Assembly: GCA_013696265.1 (NCBI GenBank)
Contig: JACCYX010000179.1
Location: 1 to 7,863 of the forward strand
Direction of reading: 5' to 3'
Origin: Chloroflexia bacterium
GTDB taxonomy: Bacteria > Chloroflexota > Chloroflexia > Thermomicrobiales > UBA6265
Length of the DNA: 7,863 nucleotides
The notes beneath the pieces are model-generated. The model had not been told where the DNA came from, made no database searches, and saw only the letters and a program-made list of their open reading frames with translations. Below, one piece after another: positions 1 through 6,091 of this stretch (positions are counted from its first letter, which is position 1; every line of letters starts with the position of its first letter). The position numbers were made by a program, and so were the translations under genes.

Positions 1-1493
1 AACTCGCGGGCGACGGTGGCTTCATCCCACGGCGTATGGTCATAGCCGACGATGATGCTCTGCTCGTGGCCCTTGCCGGCGAGCAGCACCGTATCGCCGG
101 GTCCCGCCAGCGAGAAGGCGTGGGCGATAGCCTCCCGGCGGTCCACGATCTTCAGGAAGGACTCGCCCTCCACGCCGCCACGTCGCCGCGCGCCCGCCGC
201 GATCTCTTCCAGGATTCGTTTCGGATCCTCGTTCCGGGGATCCTCATTGGTGAAAATGCTGACATCGGCGAGTTCGGCGCAGACCTCGCCCTGGAGCGGC
301 CGCTTGCCGGGATCGCGCTCACCCGCGCTGCCCGAGACGACGATGATCCGGCCCGCCTGAATCGACCGGAGCAGACCCAAAATCTTGCGCAATGATTCCG
401 GCGTGTGCGCGTAGTCGACAACGACAACGAATGGCTGAGCTTCGTCGATGATCTGCATACGGCCCGGCACACCTGTTGCCGTTCGCAACGCCGTGGCGAT
501 TGTGGCGGGGTCGATCCCGGCGGCGTGGGCGATGCCAATCGCGATCAGGGCATTATCGACGTTGAAGCCGCCAATCAGCGGCATTTCAATTTCGGCCACT
601 TCGCCTTGCACATTGACCGTGAACGATGTGCCAGTGGCGCGAACATCGATGTTCGAGGCCACGATCCCAGCCGGTTGGCCGCACGAGCTTGTGCGCAACA
701 CTCGAGCGCCCGTCGCGTAGGGTTCAGCCGACATGGCTCCCGCATCGTCGGCGTTGAGGACGACAACACCACCCTCGAACGCCACGCGCTCGACCAGCAA
801 CGCCTTCGCCCGCCAGTATCGTTCCACCGTGCCGTGGTATTCGAGGTGCTCGTGGGTCATGTTGGTCACGCCGGCGATGCTGAACCGCGTGGTATCGAGG
901 CGGTGCATGGCGAGCCCGTGCGACGTGGCTTCGACGACGGCATGCGTTACCCCGTGCTCCACCATCTCCCGCAGGTATCCCTGAAAGAGGTTGGATTCCG
1001 GTGTCGTCTGGTGCGGCAGGGTATAGGAGACATCCTTGCCAATCCGGATTCCCGCGGTCCCGATCAGCCCGGTGACACGTCCGGCGTGGCGGAGGATGTG
1101 ATCGACGAGGAAGCTGGTCGTCGTCTTGCCATCGGTTCCGGTCAGGCCGATGACCTCCAGTTCCCGGCTTGGATGCCCGTAGTAGCGCGCAGCGATCGGG
1201 GCCAGGGCGGCCCGGCTGTTTGGCACCACGATCTGGGGAATCGGACCTTCGGCCACGGTATCGACCAGCAAGGCGGCCGCGCCGTTGGCGATGGCTTGAT
1301 CGATGTAGTCGTGCCCGTCGAAGTCCGCGCCCCGGAGCGCCACGAAGAGATCGCCGGGCCGGATCACGCGGGAGTCGTACTGGATGCCGGTGATGGACCC
1401 ATCGCTGTCGCCGTGTAGCCGTGCCTGGGGGACCGTCGATGCCAGCTCGGCCAACGGTGCCCGGCGCGGACCCGGGTGGGGAAGCTGGTCCAC
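1..1493 (-). CDS. murE: MurE, UDP-N-acetylmuramyl-tripeptide synthetase (3' end cut by window edge)
   Basis: Cytoplasmic ATP-dependent ligase that adds the diamino acid (third residue) to UDP-MurNAc-L-Ala-D-Glu in peptidoglycan precursor synthesis. 497 codons are visible, so only a few C-terminal residues are probably missing. In order: N-terminal substrate domain with DSR at 40-42, PGDLF at 46-50 and DGHDYI at 59-64; Walker A GTDGKTTT at 119-126 (GTNGKTT is usual); EATSHGL at 188-194; a THEHLEYHGT stretch at 213-222; the likely carbamylated lysine K230; DYAHTP at 360-365; GSAGERD at 388-394; and GKGHE at 473-477. The diamino-acid specificity motif, normally DNPR in DAP enzymes, reads EDPR at 417-420. 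The start is GTG (1491-1493) with AAGGG 8 bases upstream; an in-frame TGA at 1509-1511 bars any longer start. It lies 4 bases after the FemAB-family gene, so the two are almost surely co-transcribed. The family call is very secure; the amino acid added is not. Confidence 0.96.
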   Translation of the reverse strand, partial: MDQLPHPGPRRAPLAELASTVPQARLHGDSDGSITGIQYDSRVIRPGDLFVALRGADFDGHDYIDQAIANGAAALLVDTVAEGPIPQIVVPNSRAALAPIAARYYGHPSRELEVIGLTGTDGKTTTSFLVDHILRHAGRVTGLIGTAGIRIGKDVSYTLPHQTTPESNLFQGYLREMVEHGVTHAVVEATSHGLAMHRLDTTRFSIAGVTNMTHEHLEYHGTVERYWRAKALLVERVAFEGGVVVLNADDAGAMSAEPYATGARVLRTSSCGQPAGIVASNIDVRATGTSFTVNVQGEVAEIEMPLIGGFNVDNALIAIGIAHAAGIDPATIATALRTATGVPGRMQIIDEAQPFVVVVDYAHTPESLRKILGLLRSIQAGRIIVVSGSAGERDPGKRPLQGEVCAELADVSIFTNEDPRNEDPKRILEEIAAGARRRGGVEGESFLKIVDRREAIAHAFSLAGPGDTVLLAGKGHEQSIIVGYDHTPWDEATVARE

Positions 1494-1497
1494 CCGG

Positions 1498-2553
1498 CTA
1501 GCCCTTGATCACGTTCAGTTTACGCGCCAGCCACGGCAAGACCGGAACGTGCCGCCGTTCGAGCAAGGCGGGATAGGTGACGATCTGGCCGCCGAATCCA
1601 GTCTTGAACCGGTACAACCCGCGCCAGTCGTCGCCTTTCGTGCCCGCGATCGCGCTGGTGGTGTCGCTCTTGACCGTTTCCGGGTCCTTGTCGGAGATTC
1701 CCCAGAGGTCGTAGTTTTCGCAGCCGTGCTCCCGCGCCCAACGCATCGCCTCGAATTGCAACAGGAACGCGGCGCCGTGGGCGCGGTGCTTGGTGGACGA
1801 GGCGCCATACATGTAGATAGCTTCTTTGCCGAACCGGGCGGCGATCAGCACGGCCCCCAATGCTCCTTCATCGACCCGGGCGAACAGCATGATGGCGTCT
1901 TCGGCGAACAGGCGCAGGAAATCGGCGTAGTACTCGCGGGAGTGAATGCCGAACTCATTGCGCACCGCCGTGTCCTGCATCAGGTCGTAAAACGCATCGA
2001 TCACCGGCTCGTCGCTGTGATGGCGTTCGATCACGACGCCGCGCCGCTGGGCAAGGCGAACGTTGTAGCGCGTTTTCTGGTGCATCTGCCGGAGCATGAC
2101 ATCGTCATCAGCAATCGGGATCTTGACGGTGCGGCCGGGCTGCAAATGCTCCGGGCCGGGCACCAACCCGGCGTCCCGGAGGGAGCCCGCGAAGCCGGTC
2201 GCGCGATCCAGTTCCAGGATGGTGGCGATGGCGCGGTTGCGCCGCGCCGAGGCATCGATCTCCTTCAGCAGGAGCGGCCAGAGTACCGGGATGTCGCCAG
2301 CGAACGCGGGACCGCGGGGAACGTAGCCGATGCTGACTGGTCCCTGGAACCGGTAGAGCACCTGGGCCATCGCCGTCCCCGCCGGATCGTTGACGAGCAA
2401 CCGGTGGGCATTCCATCCGTGCCGTTGCTTGAACGCCCCCCACCTCCAGGATTGAAGGAGGTGACCGCCCAATTCATTCAACCGGCCGTCCCAGGCATCG
2501 GACGGCTGGGGTGGATGCGAAGGGGCGTCCGCCAGGTCGAAGTGTGCGATTAT
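1498..2553 (-). CDS. FemAB/FemX-family peptidoglycan bridge aminoacyltransferase
   Basis: Family members transfer an amino acid from aminoacyl-tRNA to the side chain of the third residue of the peptidoglycan stem peptide, building the interpeptide bridge at the inner membrane face. Counting from the first conventional start (TTG at 2479-2481, 327 residues), visible family features are HLLQSW and WGAFKQRHGW at 7-23, KTRYNVRLAQRRGVVI at 136-151, NYDLWGI at 256-262 and RFKTGFGGQ at 291-299. The length fits the FemX type, and I see no coiled-coil arm as in FemA. The frame continues upstream of TTG without a stop for 24 more family-like codons (including DAWDGR just before the TTG) to an ATA-ATC pair, 5 bases after AAGGAAGGA (2559-2567). 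I therefore place the start at ATA 2551-2553, giving 351 residues. A conservative annotation would use TTG 2481, which has only a weak ribosome site. murE follows after 4 bases. Family is secure; start and transferred amino acid are not. Confidence 0.9.
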   Translation of the reverse strand: MIAHFDLADAPSHPPQPSDAWDGRLNELGGHLLQSWRWGAFKQRHGWNAHRLLVNDPAGTAMAQVLYRFQGPVSIGYVPRGPAFAGDIPVLWPLLLKEIDASARRNRAIATILELDRATGFAGSLRDAGLVPGPEHLQPGRTVKIPIADDDVMLRQMHQKTRYNVRLAQRRGVVIERHHSDEPVIDAFYDLMQDTAVRNEFGIHSREYYADFLRLFAEDAIMLFARVDEGALGAVLIAARFGKEAIYMYGASSTKHRAHGAAFLLQFEAMRWAREHGCENYDLWGISDKDPETVKSDTTSAIAGTKGDDWRGLYRFKTGFGGQIVTYPALLERRHVPVLPWLARKLNVIKG

Positions 2554-2558
2554 GGTGG

Positions 2559-2567
2559 TCCTTCCTT
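2559..2567 (-). promoter_or_regulatory. Strong ribosome binding site without a canonical start codon
   Basis: Read on the minus strand this is AAGGAAGGA, followed by CCACC and then ATA ATC in the FemAB-family frame. Its spacing is right for initiation at ATA 2551-2553. No ATG, GTG or TTG occurs in that frame between this site and the TTG at 2481, 78 bases further on. It decides the proposed start of the FemAB-family gene. Confidence 0.6.
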
Positions 2568-2593
2568 GCAGTCACCGTCAGGGAAATCCGGCG

Positions 2594-2615
2594 TGGCCGG
2601 ACCATCATCCGGCCA
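2594..2615 (-). other. 8-bp inverted repeat between the HEAT-repeat and FemAB-family genes
   Basis: On the minus strand the arms TGGCCGGA and TCCGGCCA pair perfectly around the 6-base loop TGATGG. It sits 13 bases after the stop of the HEAT-repeat gene and about 40 bases before the proposed FemAB-family start. No T-run follows (the next bases are CGCCGGATTTCCC), so it is a poor intrinsic terminator. It could be an operator, a 5' mRNA stabilising hairpin, or a weak attenuator. A minus-strand GACTATAC box (2621-2628) lies 5 bases before it, and a similar box-plus-hairpin occurs at 5909-5938. Confidence 0.5.
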
Positions 2616-2620
2616 TATCC

Positions 2621-2628
2621 GTATAGTC
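2621..2628 (-). promoter_or_regulatory. GACTATAC box, possible -10 element upstream of the FemAB-family gene
   Basis: Minus-strand GACTATAC overlaps the last base of the HEAT-repeat stop codon and contains TATAC(G), a fair -10 match. I see no convincing -35 hexamer 16-18 bases upstream. If it is used, transcription would start near 2613, at the foot of the inverted repeat. The same octamer recurs at 5931-5938. Confidence 0.25.
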
Positions 2629-3722
2629 TAGTTGGACGTGGGCTCGACACCAAACGAGAGCGGATCGGTTTCGAGCGAGGCTTCGACCAGCGCATCGTCG
2701 ATCACGGCCGTGTCGGTTGCGGGCGCGTGCTCGGCAAGCCGCATCAGGATGCGGATCGCGCCTTGGCCGCCGATCTCGCCAATCGCGGCGATCGCCGCGT
2801 GACGCACATCGCTGTCCTCGTCTCCCTTCGCCAGTTCGGACAGGCTGGGGAGGGCGTCGACATCCCCGAACATGCCCGCTGCCCGCACCGCCTCGAACCG
2901 GATCTCAGCGTCCTCGTTCTCGAACTCCTCGATCACCACCGCCAGCCAATCACGCTGGTTGCCCCGGCCGGCGGCGACGAGCGCGCTGGCCCGCAAGCCC
3001 ATTTCGTCCTCATCGTACAGCCGCTGAACCAGCGCGTTGACGCGAGGGTTCGGACCGAAGGCCGCCGCGGATTCGATCGCGCGTCGTCGGACGTGCCACG
3101 ATTCAGCCTCATTCTCGGCGATGGTGAAAAGTGTCTGCGACAGGCGTCCGGCCAGCGGTGCCGACAACTCCTCCCACTCCGCCAGGTAGACGTAGGGGCC
3201 GAGGCTATTGGCCGCTTCGCTCCGGACATCGTCCGAGTCGTCGTTGACCAGCACGTCGAGGAGGCGTGCGGCGGCGGCCGGGTCCTCCTCCGCCTGGAGT
3301 GCGGCGACCGCCTGTTGCCGCACTCCAGGATCGGGGTCCCCGGTCGCCATCAGGAAGAGCCGCGTGAAGTGCATCCGGTAATCTTCGGCGCCGATATCGA
3401 AGGCTTCCCGGACCACGGACGCGCGGATCCCGGCATCAATCAGGGGCCAGCGCTCCTGGAGTATGGAGAGGTCACCGGCTCCCAGGTCCGACAGCCCGTA
3501 GAGGTCGGCGTAGACCCGCTCGCCCCGTTCGAGATCCGTTAGCACTGTCGCCAACGATGGCTTCGAGGGGTGCGCCTCGGCCGTTTCGAGATCAAGATCG
3601 ACGTCATCCTCGCCGTCTTCGATCGAAAAGACCCGGATATCTTCGAGGCCGGAGTCGGATGGCTCCTCCTCCAGTTCAACGTCCTCGAACGGGTCCCGAT
3701 CCGCGTCGTTATCCCGCGTCAT
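2628..3722 (-). CDS. HEAT-repeat protein with acidic N-terminus, function unknown
   Basis: 364 residues, no signal peptide or membrane segment, so presumably cytoplasmic. Residues 1-50 are very acidic (FEDVELEEE at 12-20, then further Asp/Glu runs). From about 87 to 350 the protein is a series of helical HEAT / PBS-lyase-like repeats with the recurrent pattern D-x-x-V-R-x-x-A-x-x-x-L-G. Clear examples are DPGVRQQAVAAL (131-142), DDVRSEAANSLG (164-175), DAEIRFEAVRAAGMFG (271-286) and DSDVRHAAIAAIGEIG (303-318). Such repeats are usually protein-binding scaffolds; no catalytic motif is visible. I chose ATG 3720-3722: the frame stays open to 3833, but the extra 37 codons are Arg/Pro-rich and lie inside the preceding gene in another frame. 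The 14-base overlap with that gene and the weak ribosome site point to translational coupling, so the two products may work together. The HEAT call is secure; the role is unknown. Confidence 0.88.
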   Translation of the reverse strand: MTRDNDADRDPFEDVELEEEPSDSGLEDIRVFSIEDGEDDVDLDLETAEAHPSKPSLATVLTDLERGERVYADLYGLSDLGAGDLSILQERWPLIDAGIRASVVREAFDIGAEDYRMHFTRLFLMATGDPDPGVRQQAVAALQAEEDPAAAARLLDVLVNDDSDDVRSEAANSLGPYVYLAEWEELSAPLAGRLSQTLFTIAENEAESWHVRRRAIESAAAFGPNPRVNALVQRLYDEDEMGLRASALVAAGRGNQRDWLAVVIEEFENEDAEIRFEAVRAAGMFGDVDALPSLSELAKGDEDSDVRHAAIAAIGEIGGQGAIRILMRLAEHAPATDTAVIDDALVEASLETDPLSFGVEPTSN

Positions 3723-5601
3723 AGGTAAACGTGTCGCCGTCGTCGCTCGACACCCTGGCGTGCTGCTCCAGTGTGGCGCGCAGCAACGTCTCGGAGATTG
3801 GCCTCTCGATATTGGCGGCCGCCAAGAGTTCATCGAAGGTCGAAATGAAGCTCGATCCGTCTTCGAGGCCGACGCGCTCGAAGGTCGCTTCGACCACGGC
3901 GTCCGGGCGGCGCCGGACCTTGTCGTCGAGCGGCTTCTCGTTGCCGAGTTTCGGGAAGCGGTCTTCGCTGATCAGCCATTCCGGAGCCACCTCGCAGGCG
4001 TACGACGTGGGCCGGAAGTGGTAGCGCGGGGAGCGGCGATCGTCGAGGTCGAGCAGGCGGGCATTCTGGTTGGCGCCTGGCAGGAACTCGATTTTGTAGT
4101 GACCGTCGCTCTCCGTGGCCGAGATCGAAATCATGGCGCCGGCCACGAGGCTCTCGCCGTAGAAATCGTCGAGGCCGAGGAGGAATCCGCCCCGGTTCGG
4201 CGTGGGGTAGCGCAGCTCGACAAGGTAGGTGGTGTAAAGCTGCGGGATTTCGAAGGTCAGGACGGCCGACCGTTGCTCCGGTAGCACAGGCTTCGGCAGC
4301 AGGCGCTGCATGTCCAGGTTGTACGGCAGCAGACCGAGCATGATCTCATAGAACGACAGCACATGACTCACGGATTCGACGGAGCGATAGTCCGCGTGAG
4401 CGGGGATTTCGTCCACCAGGTAGCGATAGTCGGTGCCGATCTCGTTCGGTTTCCGGCGCGTGGTTCCGATCTGGGGCAGGCTGCTCGTGCTCCAGAAGCG
4501 CTGGTCGTTGGTGCCCACGAAGTCGAAATCCCGATGCTCGCGGGAGAGGCGGAAATTGACCGCGAACTGGATCAACGCGAAATCCGCCGAGTTGGGCCGC
4601 ACGTTGAGGACATCCTGGGCAAGGGCGCTGTCCGTCAGCGGCTGCTCCTGCTCGGTGATGTAGTCCTTGATGCGGCGGATGTCGTTCCGGCCGAGCCGGG
4701 CAACCCGGTCTTCGGCCATCCACTGCCCGGCAAACTGGGCGACACGCTGGTCGTCGGCCAGCCGCGAATCGATGGCGGCGGCGATCGCGGTGTCGTCGAA
4801 ACCCGAAAAATCGCGGGCCGCGATCATGGGACGCGCGGCTGGCACCGCCGCGACCGGTTCTGGTTCGGCGGCCACCGGCTCCGGCTCGGATTCCACCGTC
4901 TCGATGACCACTGGTTCCGGCTCCGGGATAACCGGCTCCACCTCGGCGACCACTGGCTCTGGCTCAGCCTCCGCCACAACTTCATGCGCCACCGGCTCCG
5001 GTTCGGCGGCGGGCACGTCCGCTACCACGTCCTCGACTGGCGGGGAAACCACCGGCGCCGTGGCCTCGGGCACTGGTGTCGCCTCGGCGACCGGGGCCGG
5101 CCCGGTATCGGCCACGATCACGACGACATCGTCCTCGTCGGGCTGGTCGAGATAGGCATCCTCGTCGTCATCGGTGAATTCCGGGACGGACCAGGTTGCC
5201 CAGTTGGGATCGACCCGCACCCGCACTGGAGCCGGCCGCGGCGGGCGCACCGGCTTGGGTTCCGGCGTCAGGAAGCGCGCCGTCAGCGAATGGGTGCTGG
5301 CGGCCTCGTTCGAGACGGGCGCCTTGCCGGTGCGGGTCGTCAGCACGTAGTCGATGCCGTCGACGGAGACGGTCGAAAAGACGTCCGGATTGTCCCTGAT
5401 CGCACTGGCGACATCCGCCGCTTTCGCGCCTTCCCGCTCGACGAGGAACGCGGTGAGGGCTTCGGCGGGCACACGGATGGGCGAGTAATCCGACATGAAC
5501 ATGCCGCGCGACCGCAGCACGTCGAACGCCTTGTTGGCCAGTGCCTGGCTTTTCTTGGTGCCAGCGAAGGCTGGCGACCGGGTTTCCTGATTTGTGACCA
5601 T
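3709..5601 (-). CDS. Unrecognised 630-residue protein with Pro/Glu-rich linker and putative winged-helix-like modules
   Basis: I do not recognise this family. Residues about 15-95 are predicted helical and end in DGIDYVLTTRTG, which resembles the helix-helix-wing layout of a winged-helix or HARE-HTH module. Residues 140-160 are strongly acidic. Residues 165-257 are low-complexity Pro/Glu/Val/Ala with five EPEPV copies, surely a flexible linker. Residues 265-375 form a second helical part with LGRNDIRRIKDYI (303-315) and LTDSALAQDVL (322-332), closing in FDFVGTNDQRFWSTS (359-373), again wing-like. Residues 380-560 look beta-rich, with many aromatic residues and GGFLLGLDDFYGESL (471-485). The last part, 560-630, is helical. 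No catalytic motif, signal peptide or membrane segment is seen. The start ATG 5599-5601 follows AAGGAG by 10 bases. The HEAT-repeat gene overlaps its end. A DNA-, RNA- or protein-binding adaptor is one reading, and it is inference only. That the gene is real is well supported by length, ribosome site and neighbours. Confidence 0.85.
   Translation of the reverse strand: MVTNQETRSPAFAGTKKSQALANKAFDVLRSRGMFMSDYSPIRVPAEALTAFLVEREGAKAADVASAIRDNPDVFSTVSVDGIDYVLTTRTGKAPVSNEAASTHSLTARFLTPEPKPVRPPRPAPVRVRVDPNWATWSVPEFTDDDEDAYLDQPDEDDVVVIVADTGPAPVAEATPVPEATAPVVSPPVEDVVADVPAAEPEPVAHEVVAEAEPEPVVAEVEPVIPEPEPVVIETVESEPEPVAAEPEPVAAVPAARPMIAARDFSGFDDTAIAAAIDSRLADDQRVAQFAGQWMAEDRVARLGRNDIRRIKDYITEQEQPLTDSALAQDVLNVRPNSADFALIQFAVNFRLSREHRDFDFVGTNDQRFWSTSSLPQIGTTRRKPNEIGTDYRYLVDEIPAHADYRSVESVSHVLSFYEIMLGLLPYNLDMQRLLPKPVLPEQRSAVLTFEIPQLYTTYLVELRYPTPNRGGFLLGLDDFYGESLVAGAMISISATESDGHYKIEFLPGANQNARLLDLDDRRSPRYHFRPTSYACEVAPEWLISEDRFPKLGNEKPLDDKVRRRPDAVVEATFERVGLEDGSSFISTFDELLAAANIERPISETLLRATLEQHARVSSDDGDTFTYDAG
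4852..5004 (-). repeat. Imperfect repeats encoding EPEPV units
   Basis: Within the linker of the 630-residue protein the pentapeptide EPEPV occurs five times, at residues 200, 213, 227, 239 and 246, separated by Val/Ala/Glu-rich spacers. On the plus strand the DNA appears as repeated ACCGGCTCCGGCTCG-like units. Different codons are used between copies, so this looks like an old, protein-level repeat rather than a recent slippage expansion. Confidence 0.75.
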
Positions 5602-5611
5602 GTGGGTCCGG

Positions 5612-5617
5612 CTCCTT
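5612..5617 (-). promoter_or_regulatory. Ribosome binding site of the 630-residue protein gene
   Basis: Minus-strand AAGGAG lies 10 bases before ATG 5599-5601. It fixes the start of this gene and shows independent initiation, not coupling to the small gene that ends 104 bases upstream. Confidence 0.7.
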
Positions 5618-5705
5618 GTGGAGGGTGATGGGGTCGAAATCCGCGATTGCCGAATGGCGATGGGAGAGCCGCATCGCGGCCGGGGAATTGTTCCGCCCGG
5701 CTGGA

Positions 5706-5846
5706 CTACGCCTGGCGCGCGCCGCGCTGCTTCAGCGCATCGACCAGTTGGGCAGTGGTCAATGGGGATGGCGCATTGCGAAGGAGGTTTAGCAAGAACA
5801 TCACGTCGTCGTCGGTAAGCTGTACATCGCTGCCTGGTCCTGCCAT
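5706..5846 (-). CDS. Small hypothetical protein, 46 residues
   Basis: The ATG at 5844-5846 is preceded by minus-strand GGGGAG (5859-5864) with a rather long 12-base spacer. The product starts MAGPGSDVQLTDDDVMF and continues as a predicted amphipathic helical stretch (FLLNLLRNAPSPL, then TTAQLVDALKQRG), ending in ARQA. This resembles a tiny helix-turn-helix or a protein-interaction helix pair. I know no matching family. The frame is open further upstream to 6026, but that extension has no good start and reads through the probable promoter region, so I leave it out. The gene lies 104 bases before the 630-residue protein gene on the same strand and may be the first gene of the leftward operon. 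It is short, so its reality rests on the ribosome site, the sensible composition and the position. Confidence 0.55.
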   Translation of the reverse strand: MAGPGSDVQLTDDDVMFLLNLLRNAPSPLTTAQLVDALKQRGARQA

Positions 5847-5907
5847 CGGTGCCGAAATCTCCCCGTTTATGTCATGCAAAAAGGGCTGTGACGCCAGCAC
5901 GTGAGCG

Positions 5908-5937
5908 CTGACCCAGCCATAACTGGTCAAGTATAGT
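5908..5937 (+). promoter_or_regulatory. Possible promoter for the rightward ATPase gene
   Basis: The hexamer CTGACC (5908-5913, 4 of 6 matches to the sigma-70 -35) and TATAGT (5932-5937, 5 of 6 matches to -10) are 18 bases apart. Transcription would start near 5944, leaving a leader of about 150 bases before ATG 6092. The region overlaps a possible minus-strand -10 (TATACT, 5930-5935) and an imperfect inverted repeat (5909-5929), so the two divergent units could compete or share control. This is a pattern match only. Confidence 0.35.
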
Positions 5938-5938
5938 C
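5909..5938 (-). promoter_or_regulatory. GACTATAC box with adjacent inverted repeat, upstream of the leftward operon
   Basis: On the minus strand GACTATAC (5931-5938) contains TATACT, a good -10. One base later comes an imperfect inverted repeat (5909-5929): TGACCAG and CTGGGTCA pair over 7 bp with one bulged G around the loop TTATGG. A -35 hexamer is not evident. A transcript from here would start near 5923, giving a leader of about 77 bases before the 46-residue gene. The arrangement parallels 2594-2628, where the loop is TGATGG. It may be a promoter-operator or a leader hairpin. Confidence 0.35.
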
Positions 5939-6091
5939 GAGATTGCGGCACCCGTGCTGACCGGCGAAGGTCGAACGGTTGCCGCGCTGGTGCCCATCCA
6001 GGCGCTTGTGGCAATCCGGGACGCACCGTACCCTAACATCAGCAAACGTTCCGTTTACGAAAGCGTGAATCTGAAGGATGTTCGGGCCGCC

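Larger units (their letters stand above)
5847..6091. other. Divergent intergenic region
   Basis: 245 bases between the 46-residue gene and the ATPase gene. It holds the overlapping promoter-like elements at 5908-5938 and a short interrupted palindrome AAACG-TTC-CGTTT at 6044-6056. The plus frame of the ATPase is open back to 5912 and the minus frame of the small gene is open to 6026, but neither extension has a ribosome site with a conventional start. No RNA gene or riboswitch is recognised. Confidence 0.5.

Noticed and set aside
405..1418. Plus-strand open frame of 337 codons
   Set aside because: It lies opposite murE, whose full set of motifs is on the minus strand; the plus product is shadow sequence.
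2594..2615. Intrinsic terminator after the HEAT-repeat gene
   Set aside because: The stem is good but no T-run follows on the minus strand, so Rho-independent termination is not supported.
1384..2631. Long plus-strand open frame of 415 codons opposite the FemAB-family gene
   Set aside because: It is the antisense shadow of a clearly recognisable FemAB-family protein in GC-rich DNA; its product has no family-like motif.
2511..3542. Plus-strand open frame of 343 codons
   Set aside because: It is antisense to the HEAT-repeat gene, whose repeats are clear.
3723..3833. N-terminal extension of the HEAT-repeat protein
   Set aside because: The 37 extra codons are Arg/Pro-rich and lie inside the 630-residue gene in another frame; the acidic N-terminus begins naturally at ATG 3722.
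4363..5628. Plus-strand open frame of 421 codons, and a Gly/Ser/Thr-rich frame at 4667-5155
   Set aside because: Both are antisense to the Pro/Glu linker gene; the Thr-Gly-Ser repeats are the complement of the EPEPV coding repeats.
5847..6026. N-terminal extension of the 46-residue protein to GTG 6026
   Set aside because: It has no ribosome site and would read through the promoter-like region; its composition differs from the conserved-looking second half.
6044..6056. Interrupted palindrome AAACG-TTC-CGTTT before the ATPase gene
   Set aside because: The arms are only 5 bp, with no second copy seen; too weak to call an operator.
5912..6091. In-frame upstream extension of the ATPase (GTG codons at 5954, 5990, 6008, 6065)
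   Set aside because: None has a suitable ribosome site, and typical family sequence begins only after ATG 6092. Not fully excluded.
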